From Acanthosepion pharaonis (Eukaryota; Mollusca; Cephalopoda; Sepiida; Sepiidae): a stretch of 64,000 nt of DNA. The notes under the pieces were generated by a model. The model was given only the letters and a program-made list of their open reading frames with translations. It was not told the origin of the DNA and made no database searches. Within the stretch, counting starts at the first letter, position 1. Every line of letters starts with the position of its first letter. The stretch is taken from the NCBI GenBank assembly GCA_903632075.3, contig CAHIKZ030004736.1, forward strand, positions 434,001 through 498,000. The letters run 5' to 3'. The translations under genes and the position numbers were made by a program. Below, piece after piece: positions 19,949 through 30,745 of this stretch.

Positions 19949-20170
19949 AAGTGGAAAAAGTGTGACACAATAACACACTGATATTGGCAATTATTGCAGG
20001 AAAGGATATGAGCTAATGCGAGTTGTGTCCCCTTAATTGAAAAAGTGTGACACAGTGATATTGGCATTTATTATATAGAAGGAGATGAGCTATTGAGAAT
20101 TGTGTCTCTTTAACTGAAAAAGTGTGACTTACTGACACTCTGGCATTGGCATTTATTATACAGAAGAAAT
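19949..20170. repeat. Roughly 80-bp tandem repeat, three copies
   Basis: The units start at GAAAAAGTGTGAC near 19952, 20038 and 20117, each with a TGATATTGGCA-like segment and a run ending in TTGTGTC. Confidence 0.85.
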
Positions 20171-20194
20171 ACAAAAGCGTGCGGGGATAGCTAA

Positions 20195-20640
20195 AGATGC
20201 CTTCCAAAAGCTAAACAAAGTATTAAAAATCAAGTTTCGTTAGAAGCAAAGAAAAGTGTATTGAACTGTTATGTAATAGGAGTCCTCCTATGTGGCAGTG
20301 AATGCTGGACAATCTACTCATAGATGAAGAGATTTGTAGTAAACATGGACTGAGCATGTAAACATGAAGTTTTATAGAAAATGGAAACACAAAGGACTCT
20401 TACACTTAACACCAGAAAGAAATAGCTGAAATTATCTAGGGCACATAATGAAGAAAGAGGACAGATTGAAGGCAAGAAGTACAGAGAAAAACAACGCATA
20501 ACATACTTACTGAGCTTGAGAAAATAAAAGTAAGGTTTATGAGAGAATAGACAAGATTTATTAAGAGCTACAAAAAACGGGGGAAATTGTGGAGATCCAT
20601 GATCGTCTACGTCCTAAAGGAACGCAGCATATAGAAAACT
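20195..20640 (+). pseudogene. RTE-like LINE C-terminal region
   Basis: The reading AFQKLNKVLK, then VLNCYVIGVLLCGSECWTIY, then fragments of the KFLGHIM, ENL and GKQRITYL blocks and KLWRSMIVYVLK follows the RTE/BovB order up to the C-terminal end. There are many frameshifts. The catalytic RT domain is absent, as expected from 5' truncation. Confidence 0.72.
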
Positions 20641-20699
20641 AATAATATATGGGACCCAAACTGTCAGCTTCCAAAAATCATTCAATTTCACTGAATGAC

Positions 20700-21362
20700 A
20701 TAATTTCCTCAGGGTGGACAGATTTTTTAAAAAAAATGAAGCAATGCAAAAATCAAAGAGTGACTATATATTATACTAATGTTCAACCAATATAAGGGCC
20801 AGAAGCCACTCAATGTAGATTGTTTCTGTGTGGATTTGTATGAGCATAAGAAATGGCAAGAAGCGAAGTTCATGGAGATAAGATTAACCCTAGACTTGAA
20901 GAGGTCAAGATTGCAGTGATTGGGAAAACATACTGCCGGGAGTCTGTTCCACAATGTCTGAGAAGAAGTCGTCCGAGTGGAACTTAGGTCTTACTTTAGG
21001 AATACAAAGGAACTGAGGATGATTCACCTTTGTGTACGTAGCATGGCGGTTAGGGCTGGTGAGACTAAGGAGTGTAGCTCATCAGAACACATGCAATGGA
21101 AGTAGCGATAGAGCAGCGAGAGGCTCGCCACATTTCGCCTGCAGGAAAGGGGTTGTAGGGACTAAAATAATTAATGACTCACAAGATCACGTAGGCGCTT
21201 GTGAAATCTATCAAAACAGGCAAGTGGAAACTGGGAAGATCCAGCAGAAATATAACAGCAATACTCCATTTTTGGTCTGATATGGCTCTTGTAAAGATAG
21301 TATATAGCAAGGGGAGTCAGATACCTACTGGAGTGGTAGAATGAACCAACCATTTTTTCAAG
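20700..21362 (-). pseudogene. CR1/Jockey-like LINE, second family, C-terminal region
   Basis: Read on the minus strand: SRYLTPLAIYYLYKSHIRPK, MEYCCYISAG, FDRFHKRLRDLV, then RRNVASLSLLYRYFHCMCSD, then MWNRLPAVCFPNHCNLDLFK and SRVNLISMNFASCHFLCSYK. This follows the C-terminal order of a family close to but distinct from the main CR1-like copies. The same family appears at 44690-44850 and 47218-47620. It lacks RT and endonuclease. Confidence 0.78.
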
Positions 21363-21483
21363 ATCTTTAGTAATAGACAGTATATATGAGTTCTAGTTAT
21401 TTCTGGATGAGTTACACGCTATGCATGGCATATATATGAAACGGGTTGGGCATTAAATTAGCAGTAGTAAAAATAAGAATTAG

Positions 21484-21678
21484 ACGAGATATCTCTTGAC
21501 ATGGTTAGCGGAACGAAAACAATTACCCCACCTCATGTAAATTAAATAAAGGGTTTAATGCAAAATTCACTAAGTTACCCGGATCGACTTACGCATCGAA
21601 CTGGAACCCTTTATTTAATTTACGGGGGTAGATTGTTTGTTTTCTGCTGACCATGTTTAGGAATATCTCATCTAGTTC
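21484..21678. repeat. Imperfect inverted repeat with about 75-bp arms
   Basis: The left arm contains GAGATATCTCTTGACATGGT and ends TAAATTAAATAAAGGGTT. The right arm (21603-21678) is its complement, ending ACCATGTTTAGGAATATCTC. A 40-bp spacer carries AGTTACCCGGATCGACTTAC. A third partial copy in the left-arm orientation stands at 21826-21850. Confidence 0.8.
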
Positions 21679-21825
21679 TTATTTAGAAATACTCAGTTAT
21701 TACTCGCCCTGTATCCAAGTACACACTGCCTGGCCCAGGGATTGAACTCACAAAAATTATAATGTCACTAAAGTCATGAACGAACGTTTTAATGCACCAG
21801 TTACGAGAATAATCTACCCCTGTAG

Positions 21826-21930
21826 ATTAAATAAAGGATTCAGTTCGACATTTCATGAAGGTTTCCCAGATTGACAAGAACCTGATGAAAACAGGTGATG
21901 GGCACAACGAGCGAAATGTTGTGATAGTTA
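21826..21930 (+). ncRNA. Hammerhead-like motif with perfect CTGATGA
   Basis: CTGATGA at 21882-21888 and CGAAAT at 21912-21917 lie in an element copy that begins with the TAGATTAAATAAAGG block. A 6-bp hairpin CACAAC/GTTGTG encloses GAAA, which is not the standard hammerhead fold, so this may be a rearranged or unrelated structure. Confidence 0.35.
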
Positions 21931-22688
21931 CAACAAAGATGAGGACAATAGTCCGCATGTAAAGTACTTGAATGACTTATGACATTTTCTATTATTTGGC
22001 TTATAGTATTTTATAACTTTTCTCTTTCGATATCAACATATTTCTTCCTCTTTTTTTTCTTCTTTTTTCTCCATTTTGTGCTGAATTTTGTAACCGGGTG
22101 GATATCTTTAGCATTCTGATAAGGAAACGTAAAACAGAGCCGAGTTTTTTTATCTATTTATTTATTCAATTTATGTTTTCTATCTCGTATTTTTCTAATC
22201 TGTTTTGTTTTACCTTACAACTGCAATGGGCTGATAAACACGAACTACTTCATTGTAAATTGTTTATAGGGATCAGTGAAATAGTTTGAAGATACAAACC
22301 AGAAGTAAGGAAGTTAAGAACGAAAAGAACACACATACAGACGCTTACATAAGCAGATCAATAAATCCATATCCAAATGATAAAAAAAAAAACATCTATT
22401 TTACACAACAAATATTTATTTTTCAACGTAATCTCATTTCAGTGCCAATGTACTTAATTCAGAAGTGAATATCAATAACTTAGAACGAATATTACAGAGA
22501 GAAGATCCCAGGTCTAAATTTTGTCAGGTCGCGGATTTCTGCAATCAAACTCGAATAAATATTCACCGCTGGTCGAACTGGTAAATTTTACGTCTTTCGT
22601 TCTTATCACTCGAAGACATATTTTTATATTATATTTTTTATTTCAAAAAATTAAAGAAATGAAGTGAAAATGATTTTATAAAAGTAAC
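21931..22688. other. Unassigned
   Basis: Two adjoining short frames at 22098-22468 have no recognised domain. Confidence 0.35.
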
Positions 22689-22786
22689 TGAACTATCTTG
22701 GGATGTGACGTTCTCTGTGGCCGAGAAGTTTAAAGTTACATCAGCTCAAAGATTACATGTTCAGGAGATACTGAATGCCCAAACAG
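22689..22786 (+). other. Exon-like open segment ending at a donor site
   Basis: The open frame ELSWDVTFSVAEKFKVTSAQ, RLHVQEILNAQT ends at ACAG followed by GTAAAC, a plausible splice donor. Its base composition is less AT-rich than its surroundings. No family was recognised and no convincing acceptor is visible upstream. Confidence 0.22.
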
Positions 22787-22970
22787 GTAAACGTAATTTA
22801 CACTGTTTAAAATAAACAGGACCTCTACTTAAATACGTGCATCCACTAAAGTAACGTTTGTAGTAATAAAAAATAATGTAGGATTAAAAATATAATCTAT
22901 TAATCAATAAAGCAGAACTTATGTTCAAAAGTTTTATTTTTGTCACTGCTTTAATCTCTCTTTCTCTTGC

Positions 22971-22972
<2 letters not shown>
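22787..22972. other. Unassigned spacer
   Basis: No feature recognised. Confidence 0.3.

Positions 22973-23010
<38 letters not shown>
22973..23010. repeat. (TA)n microsatellite
   Basis: About 18 TA units. Confidence 0.95.
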
Positions 23011-23011
<1 letters not shown>

Positions 23012-23160
23012 TTCACACTGCTAGCGGAGCGGCCGTGTCTACACTGTAACAGTAGCAAGAAACTAGCGTTATCAAGCTCAAACTTTGATCACGCACAACA
23101 GTACCAAGTATAAGCCCGCATGAGCACAAGGCAGTGTGACAAACCTAAATATATGTTATG
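23011..23160. repeat. Unidentified GC-richer segment bounded by short inverted repeats
   Basis: It begins GGTTCACACTGCTAGCGG and ends GGCAGTGTGACAAACC, so CACACTGC and GCAGTGTG form an 8-bp inverted repeat about 125 bp apart. It may be a small SINE or MITE. No second copy was seen in the window. Confidence 0.3.
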
Positions 23161-23204
23161 CCGAAAGTACAGGAGTGCTATATTTCGTTATCTTTTAATT
23201 TTTT

Positions 23205-23480
23205 TTATCATTTTACACCAAGCAAGGCGGTAATACCACTAGTACGCAGGGGATTATAGTGGGTGAAAGTGAGAGAAAAGACTAAGTATAGGGAGGATTA
23301 AGAAATGGACAAAAGATGAACGAGATTCTAGAAAACAGAAGATGGTGATTGACGTTGCATTTAAATTTTTGAAGATTTTAGGGAAGTAAATAAGCGGAAG
23401 GGACTTCCACAGTCAGGTAGTGCGAGAAAAGAATAGAAGTGGCGGTTGCACTTAGCTATTTCAACAGTTAGCGTGTGCTT
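23205..23480 (-). pseudogene. CR1-like LINE 3' end
   Basis: The minus strand carries a broken LAKCNRHFYS-like block near 23460, the final coding block, and the 3' UTR ending at the CCTTGCTTGGTGTAAAATG signature (about 23215). Confidence 0.65.
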
Positions 23481-24138
23481 GCTGAAAGTAATAAGTAAGT
23501 TCTTTATTTTTTCATGAGATGAGATGAAATGATCCTATACACTTACTTATTTTTATTTATAGACAACTACATTATTATGATTATTATTTCCTTTGTTTCT
23601 TTTTTCGTAGAGAGTTCGCAAGATTACCCATTGTAAGTGTAATTTTAAATTTAAATTAACAAATACAACATCATTATTTGGCCTTTCAGTTGTTGGTAGG
23701 AACTCTTGAGATTGACAGTTGTATCTGCAGAATTTAAGTTTAAACATTACCGTGTATAAATGTGTGTATATAAAATAGATTTTCTGTAATCGATACAATA
23801 ATTCTTGTCGGAAGTTACGATGGATGATTGAAAAATACGCGGCTCTAAGTTGGCCTTTTATAAGTATTGAAGGTCATTACTTCTAACTGAATAATAACAA
23901 TAGTAAAACTCTCACACACACACACATATATATATATATGTATATACAGTTCAGCAATTATAAAAATACACACACGCACACACACATGAAAGCACATGAT
24001 TCTGCGGAGCATGTGAACTTGTAGGGATACTGTAACTATGGAAACTCAGATTTATCTCTGATATAAATAAAACAATGGTATATGCCGAGACGACGGGATA
24101 ATTCTCCTTCGTAAACTGAAACCAAACAAACAGGCCGG
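23481..24138. other. Unassigned, with short CA and TA runs
   Basis: Simple repeats lie at 23913-23940 and 23971-23986. No gene was recognised; an 81-codon minus-strand frame lacks a domain. Confidence 0.35.
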
Positions 24139-24970
24139 ATGAGTAAAGATCTAACTACATTCTTTAAGAATCATAAACTAAACATTACGACCAATATTAG
24201 CCCTAAAGTGATCAATTTTCTAGACGTTACATTTGACCTGAGTAAGGGCTTGTATAAACTATGCACTAAAGATTCATACAATCACAGGTATGCCGTCAGA
24301 AAATCCAACCATCATAAAATTATCCTTGGCAATTTACACAAATCAGTACAATTTAGGTTGTCGACCAACTCCAGTAAAATATTTGAAAATATTTGACGAT
24401 AATAAAACTGCATATACTCAAGCGCTAGAATGCAGAAACCATAAATAATATATTAAGCATGCACACAAGCAAAACACTAAATAATAATCCTACTAAAAGT
24501 CAATGCAACTGCCGTAAAAACGTAACCTGCCCACTAAATGGCTAGTTCATGACTGAATGCAAAATCTACAAAGCTAGGATCAATTCAGACGAAGATGTTA
24601 AATATTACTTTGGATCCACCAAGAGCAGCTGAAAATTGCGTTTTTGCCATCACAAAATGATACTGAACAATATCAAATACAAAAACTTCACAACACTTTC
24701 AAAGTATGTTTAGCGATTAAAAAGCAACTATAAGAACACATCCATTAACTGGGAGATAATTGCGAAAGCTAAACCATACAATGGAAAGAGAGACAGATGT
24801 AAGTTGTGTTTGTTGGAGAAGCTTATTATATTTAAACACTTAAATAACCCTAACTTGGTGAACACGAGAAGCAAATTGATGGCCATAAATCCAAACATCT
24901 GCTCAAACACACTGACCACTATTAAAATAGATTTCAAAATAGATTTTACGAATATTAATATATGTAACAC
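24139..24970 (+). pseudogene. Penelope-like element, RT tail and GIY-YIG endonuclease
   Basis: The first frame, with NITTNISPKVINFLDVTFDL and YAVRKSNHHKIILGNLHKSV, is the C-terminal part of the Penelope reverse transcriptase. An internal deletion removes most of the linker. Then CNCRKNVTCPLNG is the Cys-rich knuckle, KYYFGSTKSS the GIY-YIG core, and TTLSKYV, INWEIIAKAKPYNGKRDRCK, LCLLEKLIIFKHL the rest of the domain. Stops and frameshifts make it dead. Penelope elements use the GIY-YIG domain to nick the target. Confidence 0.85.
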
Positions 24971-25117
24971 CTATTAATATTCATAAAACGCATCATTAAT
25001 AACATTTTTATGTATCTACACGCATATATAATCCCATATTACTGTACTCGATTAATGTATAACATGTGTATATGTAATTTCACCCTTGTAATTATAAGGC
25101 TAGGTCCCAAACACTTT
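24971..25117. other. Probable Penelope 3' flank
   Basis: AT-rich sequence between the GIY-YIG region and the hammerhead-like motif; no coding. Confidence 0.35.
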
Positions 25118-25162
25118 AGATATATAGTTTCGACCTATTATTAGATTAACATCGTGAGTACT
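25118..25162 (-). ncRNA. Hammerhead-like remnant beside Penelope 3' end
   Basis: The minus strand reads CACGATGTTAATCTAATAAT, AGGTCGAAACTATATATC: a GATG core remnant, GATT-like stem II and CGAAAC box. Its place 150 bp after a Penelope coding end fits the known location of hammerheads in these elements. Confidence 0.4.
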
Positions 25163-25625
25163 AAGTTTACTCCATTAGACAGTACTTTAAATGTCATAAG
25201 AAAGGTATTTTATACAAAAATAGAGTTATCCCCCTTGATACATAACGTATTTAATTAATTTCAAATTTTACATTAAAAATTATTTTTTAATTTTTATTCT
25301 TTTAAATTCTTCGTCTTTCGAACTTAAGAAATAGAATGGTATAAATTATAAATAATTATAATATTTTAGGCAACAACAACAAAATAAACAAGTCTTAACA
25401 ATTTTAAATGATCACCACGAGAACGCGAAATTCATAACGCTGTAACGGTTAGACTGTATCCAGAAGATTGTAAGTCTGCATGAAACTCTGAGCCGTGCTA
25501 TCGACGTTAGATATTATGTGTATATATTAATATGTCTGTCATACAACATTGAGCACTATATATATAACACCCGGAGAAAGAAATATATATATACGTGCAA
25601 GTATGCGTGGGTATATGTAGATTTT

Positions 25626-25628
<3 letters not shown>
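25163..25628. other. Unassigned
   Basis: AT-rich, no feature recognised. Confidence 0.35.

Positions 25629-25680
<52 letters not shown>
25629..25680. repeat. (TA)n microsatellite
   Basis: About 25 TA units. Confidence 0.96.
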
Positions 25681-25684
<4 letters not shown>

Positions 25685-26339
25685 ATTTACTAATTTAAAA
25701 TATGGTTCCATCGCTACACAGGAATTACCATCTTTCAAAAACAGAAACTAAAAACTTCAAATTCAATTATAGAATTAAACTGAAGTCCCTAGTCCTGTTT
25801 CATTTTCAAGCGAATTTTGGAATAACTTATTTTGAAATTTACTGAGTTTTATAAATACATACTTTCATAATATTTGTTTCTAAGGTTATGGGGAAATACT
25901 TTCATTTTAACAAGGGGCGATAGGGTATTCATTTTTACTGACAACTAATTGTATCAAAATATGAGTTACTTTCGAAAAGAGGTTAAATCAAATTAGGGTA
26001 GGGGTGCCTTTTCCAACGAATGATGACATCCGTTCAACGCATGTCGTCTGGTTTTTTTCAACGACAAAAAGTTTTTCAGCACTTTTGTTTCGCCGTTAAA
26101 TTTGTACTTGTATACATAAAGATTTTTTCTAAGAATTTTTTCTAAAAGGTTTGTTTGTATATGAATACGTCGTATTGAACTACCATTTTAAAATATTATT
26201 CTTAATTTTAATTACTAATAGACTATACTTCATTTAAAACAAATAAATGTAATAAAATTACTTAAATTATTTTAAAATTATTATTAAATATCAAATATAA
26301 ATATGTATATTTCATTTATCAACTCTTTTTAAACATTAT
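25681..26339. other. Possible 3' non-coding part of the minus-strand Penelope copy
   Basis: On the minus strand, ACGGCGAAACAAAAGTGCTG near 26080 carries a GAAAC box, but I found no matching core. Otherwise AT-rich and unassigned. Confidence 0.3.
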
Positions 26340-27150
26340 TTAAAGAAAACTTTTGACAATGTCGGCAAAGAATAGCTATTTCATTTCTTTGATTAAGTAA
26401 ATTTTTATTTTTTATAAACCTAGTAATATATAGTTTCTCATGTATGCACAAAGGACATGGGCAAATTTAATGACATACAAATTTTAGCTTTTCTTTTCCC
26501 ATTTCACAGTAGCTTTTGTATTGGTTTCTTTTAAGTGCCAGAAATATTTCGATAGGGACGTCTGATTTCGGTATTTATTTATCCTAAAAGAACTTTGATG
26601 TTGGCTGAACCGCTTTTTGAACTCATGTCTTGTGCATCCAATGTAGACTTTTACGTTGTCTGGATCCTCAATAGGTGATATATTGCATTGGTACACTAAT
26701 GATTCTGTGCGACATTTATTATTAAGAGGACAGTTATAAGGATTTCTGCAGTTACATAATTTTTGTTTATCTTCATCTCTTTTTATTATTATACTGTTTA
26801 AATTTCTTTGGTCTTGGTCTGAGTGTTTATTCAAGATATGAGCATTATGTTTCTTAATAAGTTTTTTCTAAGTTATCATTACAGCTGTAACTTAATTTTA
26901 GGGTATTTTTATTGAAAATAGTACTTTGTTTACTATCTTTAGGAAAATGTTTAATGATTAATGCAAGGAATTTTTGTCCTAATTTGTTTTTATCATTTGG
27001 TTGTAGGGGGGTGTATACCAAATTATTTTTCTACTTCTGTTTTTTTCTATGCTGTCCATTTTCATTTTTTATGTAAGTTAGTTTTGGGCTTTTGTAGCCA
27101 GTATCTTTTAGAGCTTTATTATAGAAATTAATATGACAAGGCTGTAAAAC
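26340..27150 (-). pseudogene. Penelope-like element, linker and GIY-YIG endonuclease
   Basis: The minus strand starts with KALKDTGYKSPKLTYIKNEN and KFLALIIKHFPKDSKQSTIF plus LSYSCNDNLEK, the linker between RT and endonuclease. Then follow CNCRNPYNCPLNNKC, VKVYIGCTRHEFKKRFSQHQ (GIY-YIG core with the RxxxH helix), SLSKYFWHLKETNTKATVKW. The last 116 codons are an uninterrupted frame (26834-26484). Of the Penelope fragments here this has the best-kept endonuclease, although the RT is missing and the C-terminal tail is cut. Confidence 0.88.
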
Positions 27151-27152
27151 CT

Positions 27153-27405
27153 ATATGACACAAGGGGTTACTGGGTGCGAAAAAATTAGAAAATAGAAAG
27201 CATTATGAAGGAGCGAGAACAATAGAAGAGTCACCAGGAAGACAGTAGATAAATTTAAATTTTTGAAGGTCAAAGTTTGCCGAAAAAGTATGGAGCCGGA
27301 CGAGAGTTCCACAAGCGAGAGAAAAAAACTGTTAGCATAGAATTTATGGTTACATCCAGCCAGTTCAATTGTAAATTTCTCGTAATAAATCCAACACCGG
27401 CGTCA
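27153..27405 (-). pseudogene. CR1-like LINE 3' end
   Basis: The minus strand reads ELAGCNHKFYANSFF, SRLWNSRPAPYFFGKL and then the 3' UTR with CAGTAACCCCTTGTGT near 27160. It is 5'-truncated. Confidence 0.72.
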
Positions 27406-27599
27406 ATTAGTACCCTCGTTATGGGTGAAATTATGATTGTCGATTTTTTAAAAGAAGACTTTTCTTGGTAAATTATTTGAACAAATTAACAAATTAAAAT
27501 AAAATACGAAGTCTTGTGAATAGTGTCTTAGGACAAATAGAAAATTTCACAGTAATAAATCTTGCTTATGAATAAGCTTACTTAGAACAGCTCGGAAGC

Positions 27600-27780
27600 A
27601 CATATAATTTATGTGCATTCTCGTCAGCTCGAGATCATTATCCTCCTTTTATATGACGTGTCCCTACAGGATGCAAGCGATCATGCTCCCCACAACTTCC
27701 TGCCCTTTGGAATGTTTGTCTCCTTACGCTCTTTTCCAGTCCAAGTTCCGTCATCCGTCTACACCTCGCGAGTTAGGTTA
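27600..27780 (-). pseudogene. RTE-like LINE 3' end
   Basis: The segment resembles the 3' part of the RTE copy at 40430-40560 (shared CTCGTCAG and TATATGACGTGT/CAGGATGCAAGCGATCATG blocks). Coding traces are poor. Confidence 0.45.
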
Positions 27781-28235
27781 TTCCTATTTAATTAGCAGTC
27801 GTAAGAATTGTGGGAATATTTACGCATAGATCAGCACTTCTGCCAAAAATCAGTGTAATATCTGTGAACCTCCTTAGGAACAAAATGTTGTTCAATGGCC
27901 CCTGACTAGATCAATGTAATGAGAATGCGTTCTGTGACAATATAACCATAAGATGCTTATCTATTTATTTCCACACGAAAATAGAATTCGGAATAATAAG
28001 GGAAATGATGAGAAAGGGAAAGAATGTGTGAAAGCGGAAAAGTATAGGATAAGTCAGAAATATAGACGAAAATGAAAAAGCGGGGGAAAATGGATGGCAA
28101 CGATGTTGTTATGTGCCAGGCGTGGTACACGCTTATGCAATCATGTATCTTTCGATACATGACTGTCGAGGCAAATTTTTTCCCGCAGTAGATTGCCATT
28201 TCTGCGGTAGACCAGTTGCCATCCAAGGCTACAGA
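27781..28235. other. Unassigned
   Basis: No feature recognised; frames at 27957-28226 are without domains. Confidence 0.35.
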
Positions 28236-28405
28236 AGCTGGTTTGTCATGCTATTTACCCATAGCTGTGGGGGTGAAAGAAGAGGATTCATACCTTTCCC
28301 GAAGAGTATTAGCACGTAAGTGAATGTAATGGATTTGACTGGAATTCGAACTCGGCTCACCGATTTCTCAATCCGAGCCGCTATTATTTACTCCGCCGAT
28401 TTTTG
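28236..28405 (-). repeat. tRNA-derived SINE, family 2, copy c
   Basis: The minus strand reads GCGGCTCGGATTGAGAAATC, GAGCCGAGTTCGAATTCCAG (B-box-like), CATTACATTCACTTACGTGC, CGGGAAAGGTATGAATCCTC and an end rich in CACCCCCACAGC. Confidence 0.75.
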
Positions 28406-28744
28406 ACTCCTTTAAAAGTGGATGGGAATTTTATTCAATATTTTTTTAAATTTTGGAGCGTGACACACATCTATAGAAATTGATAAAACGCTAAATGCAT
28501 ATAATTAGTTGGTATACTTGACTTTGAAATTAAAGAAATCTATTTGATAGAATTTTTTTGTTGCACGAGTCTCTTGACATATTGAGTTTTCTGTGCTGAT
28601 CTCGCAAGCTACTGAAAGTTAACAAGTTTAGACTTTTGAAGCTTGGACTCAAAGTTCTAAAAAGTTGTTCTGGTTTTAAATTCACATTTCGATAGAATGC
28701 AAAAATCGTTACCTCAGATCAAGTTTGAGGTGTGTGTAAAGTGA
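28406..28744. other. Unassigned
   Basis: AT-rich, no feature recognised. Confidence 0.35.
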
Positions 28745-29145
28745 TATGAAGTATATAACGAAATCTAATGTCACATGACAGATATTCACTTCCGGTTAGA
28801 CTGCTTCCAACTTTTTCTATGTGCCTTTCATGCCTCTTCACAATTCCTTGTACTGTGTAGCCCTTAGTAAAGTTTGTCTTTTTTCTATCTGTCCTAATCC
28901 CTGTCCTGCTAACCACTTAAATAAACACGTTAGGCAGGGGTTATGCGCTGCGTTCTTCTGTTCCTCTTCCTTTCAATATGTCATGTGAGTACCAAATTTT
29001 CTAATCCCTCTTTCCACATTATGTGCTCTAGAAATTTCAACTCTTTCTGATGTTAAGTATAAGTGTACTTTTTATTTCCATTTTCTCTAAAACTTCGTCG
29101 GTATTCTCAGCATCCTTCTGAAGAATAACTAACCAACTATTTCTC
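28745..29145 (-). pseudogene. RTE-like LINE 3' region
   Basis: On the minus strand LLFRRMLRIP-like, EVLEKMEIKST-like and IKRHERHIEKVG-like pieces follow the RTE order, in several frames. It is heavily decayed. Confidence 0.5.
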
Positions 29146-29352
29146 TCATTTCTACTTATATTTACAAATCTTACCATATTTCGACACAAGGCCAAATGGA
29201 ATTGCATTGCACCAAAGAGGGATATTTGCTAAGAGTTTAGAATAGGGGTTAAACACAGGCAAGTGATATGGTGAATTTTAAATTTGTCCATTTTCTTTAT
29301 ATTCGTAATGAAATTATCAAATGCTTTAACGCTAAAATGCATTTTCTCGTAC

Positions 29353-29431
29353 GATCCCCCAAGTTAAGTAACGTCGAACCTGGTCAGTATCTAGATAGGT
29401 GACCGCTTGGGAATAGCAGGAACTGTAAGTT
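29353..29431 (+). ncRNA. 5S rRNA-derived segment (3' part), SINE head or pseudogene
   Basis: CCCCCAAGTTAAGTAACGTC, GAACCTGGTCAGTATCTAGA and TAGGTGACCGCTTGGGAATA follow the 3' two-thirds of metazoan 5S rRNA, including the internal control region. The 5' third is missing. It passes directly into a tRNA-derived SINE of family 2 at 29432, so it is more likely a SINE head or a retroposed chimera than a functional 5S gene. Confidence 0.82.
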
Positions 29432-29590
29432 TGGATGTGCGGTTAGTCAAATAGATAATGGCTCGAAATTGGAAATCTGAGAGTCGAATTCCAGTTCCAG
29501 TCGGGTCTGTTATATTCACTTAGAGCAAATACCATTGGGAAAGGTATGAATTCACTTTTTTACCCACCATCTATGGGTTAATTCGTAGGA
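29432..29590 (+). repeat. tRNA-derived SINE, family 2, copy d (fused to 5S segment)
   Basis: GTGCGGTTAGTCAAATAGAT, AATGGCTCG and GAGAGTCGAATTCCAG form the tRNA-like head. GTCGGGTCTGTTATATTCAC and ATTGGGAAAGGTATGAATTC form the body. It is the only one of the four family 2 copies preceded by 5S sequence. Confidence 0.75.
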
Positions 29591-30659
29591 CTTGTATAAG
29601 TAAATCCTTATCATCTCAAAAATCTTCTTAAAATCTAAAATATTTTCGGCTTTAAATAACTTGTAAAAGTTTGTCGTAGAAAACTAATCAATCGATTACT
29701 TTAGTAAATTATTGTCTGATTATATATATACAAATTATATATGCACAAATGTATTTCCATTGATTGGGGAGATTCTGAATATTGCTTTTTCTCATAAAAT
29801 GTTTTAAAAATCTAGTCAACTGTTTTCGATTCTTAGCGTGTGGATAGATGGATCATCCAATAATACAAAATACTTTACCATCAAAATATTTCGTTGAAAT
29901 GAATTCAGTTTGCATCATTCAATGTTACGAAATGTTTAGCCGTCAGAATATTTCGTTGGAACCTTTTCAACATTCCATTCGGGATGCTAACTTGTTTGCT
30001 TTCATTTTTTTTTTTTTTCATTATTGATAAGTAATTCTTCAATTTTATTTTTGCATCAGCGCATTTGGCTCCCATTATAGATTTACTGGCTTGTCTGTCT
30101 GCCTTCCAAACTATATACAAAATTCCCGCGATTTTACCAGCGGAAAATGCGCAACTAATGCTCTCGTTTGTGTTGTCTAGATATTTTACGTTTTTCCATT
30201 ATTTCACGGAGTATTTTTGAGGGCATTTTGTATTATCCCATTTTGACAAAATTGGAATCCATCTAAGGATTAGGTCAGATCTAAGATTGTTTCCTGCTAC
30301 CGGACACCAGATATAGCCAAATGAAATTCTTCAGTCTTCTTAGATTGTCTCAGAAAAGGCAACATTGAAAAAAACCTACAGCTTGAAAGCCGCTTTGGTC
30401 GTACTGGCTCGCTAGACTGCCAACGAATAGTAGCAAGGTTAACCCGGTGTGCACGACACGTTCTCCATTTTAATCAATGTGGGTAGGGGGATGGGACTAC
30501 AGAAGATAGAGAGACCATCTCCCTCTAATGTTCGAAAGCAAGGAACAAGACAACTACTATGAAAGCCATGGTCATTTTGAGATTAATTTATTTCTAATAA
30601 TGCATGAAGAGAGATGTAAAGAAATAACGATGGGCTTTTTGTGCAGGCTTCATTGAATT
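29591..30659. other. Unassigned AT-rich DNA
   Basis: No gene or repeat recognised in about 1 kb, apart from a T-run at 30006-30019. Confidence 0.4.
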
Positions 30660-30745
30660 TATTATAATCAATTCATCCCAAGCAAGGCGATAACGCAACT
30701 AAGATGCAAGGGGTTACTGGGGTTGAAAGGGAAAGAAGACTTTAG
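30660..30745 (-). pseudogene. CR1-like LINE extreme 3' end
   Basis: Only the 3' UTR signature is present (minus strand: CCCCAGTAACCCCTTGCATC, CCTTGCTTGGGATG). Confidence 0.65.

Noticed and set aside
21882..21917. Standard hammerhead fold at 21.88 kb
   Set aside because: Although CTGATGA and GAAA are present, the strongest pairing (CACAAC/GTTGTG) encloses GAAA and is not compatible with the normal three-stem fold; kept only as a low-confidence motif.
29353..29431. Functional 5S rRNA gene
   Set aside because: The 5' third is missing and the segment continues into a SINE; no terminator T-run follows.
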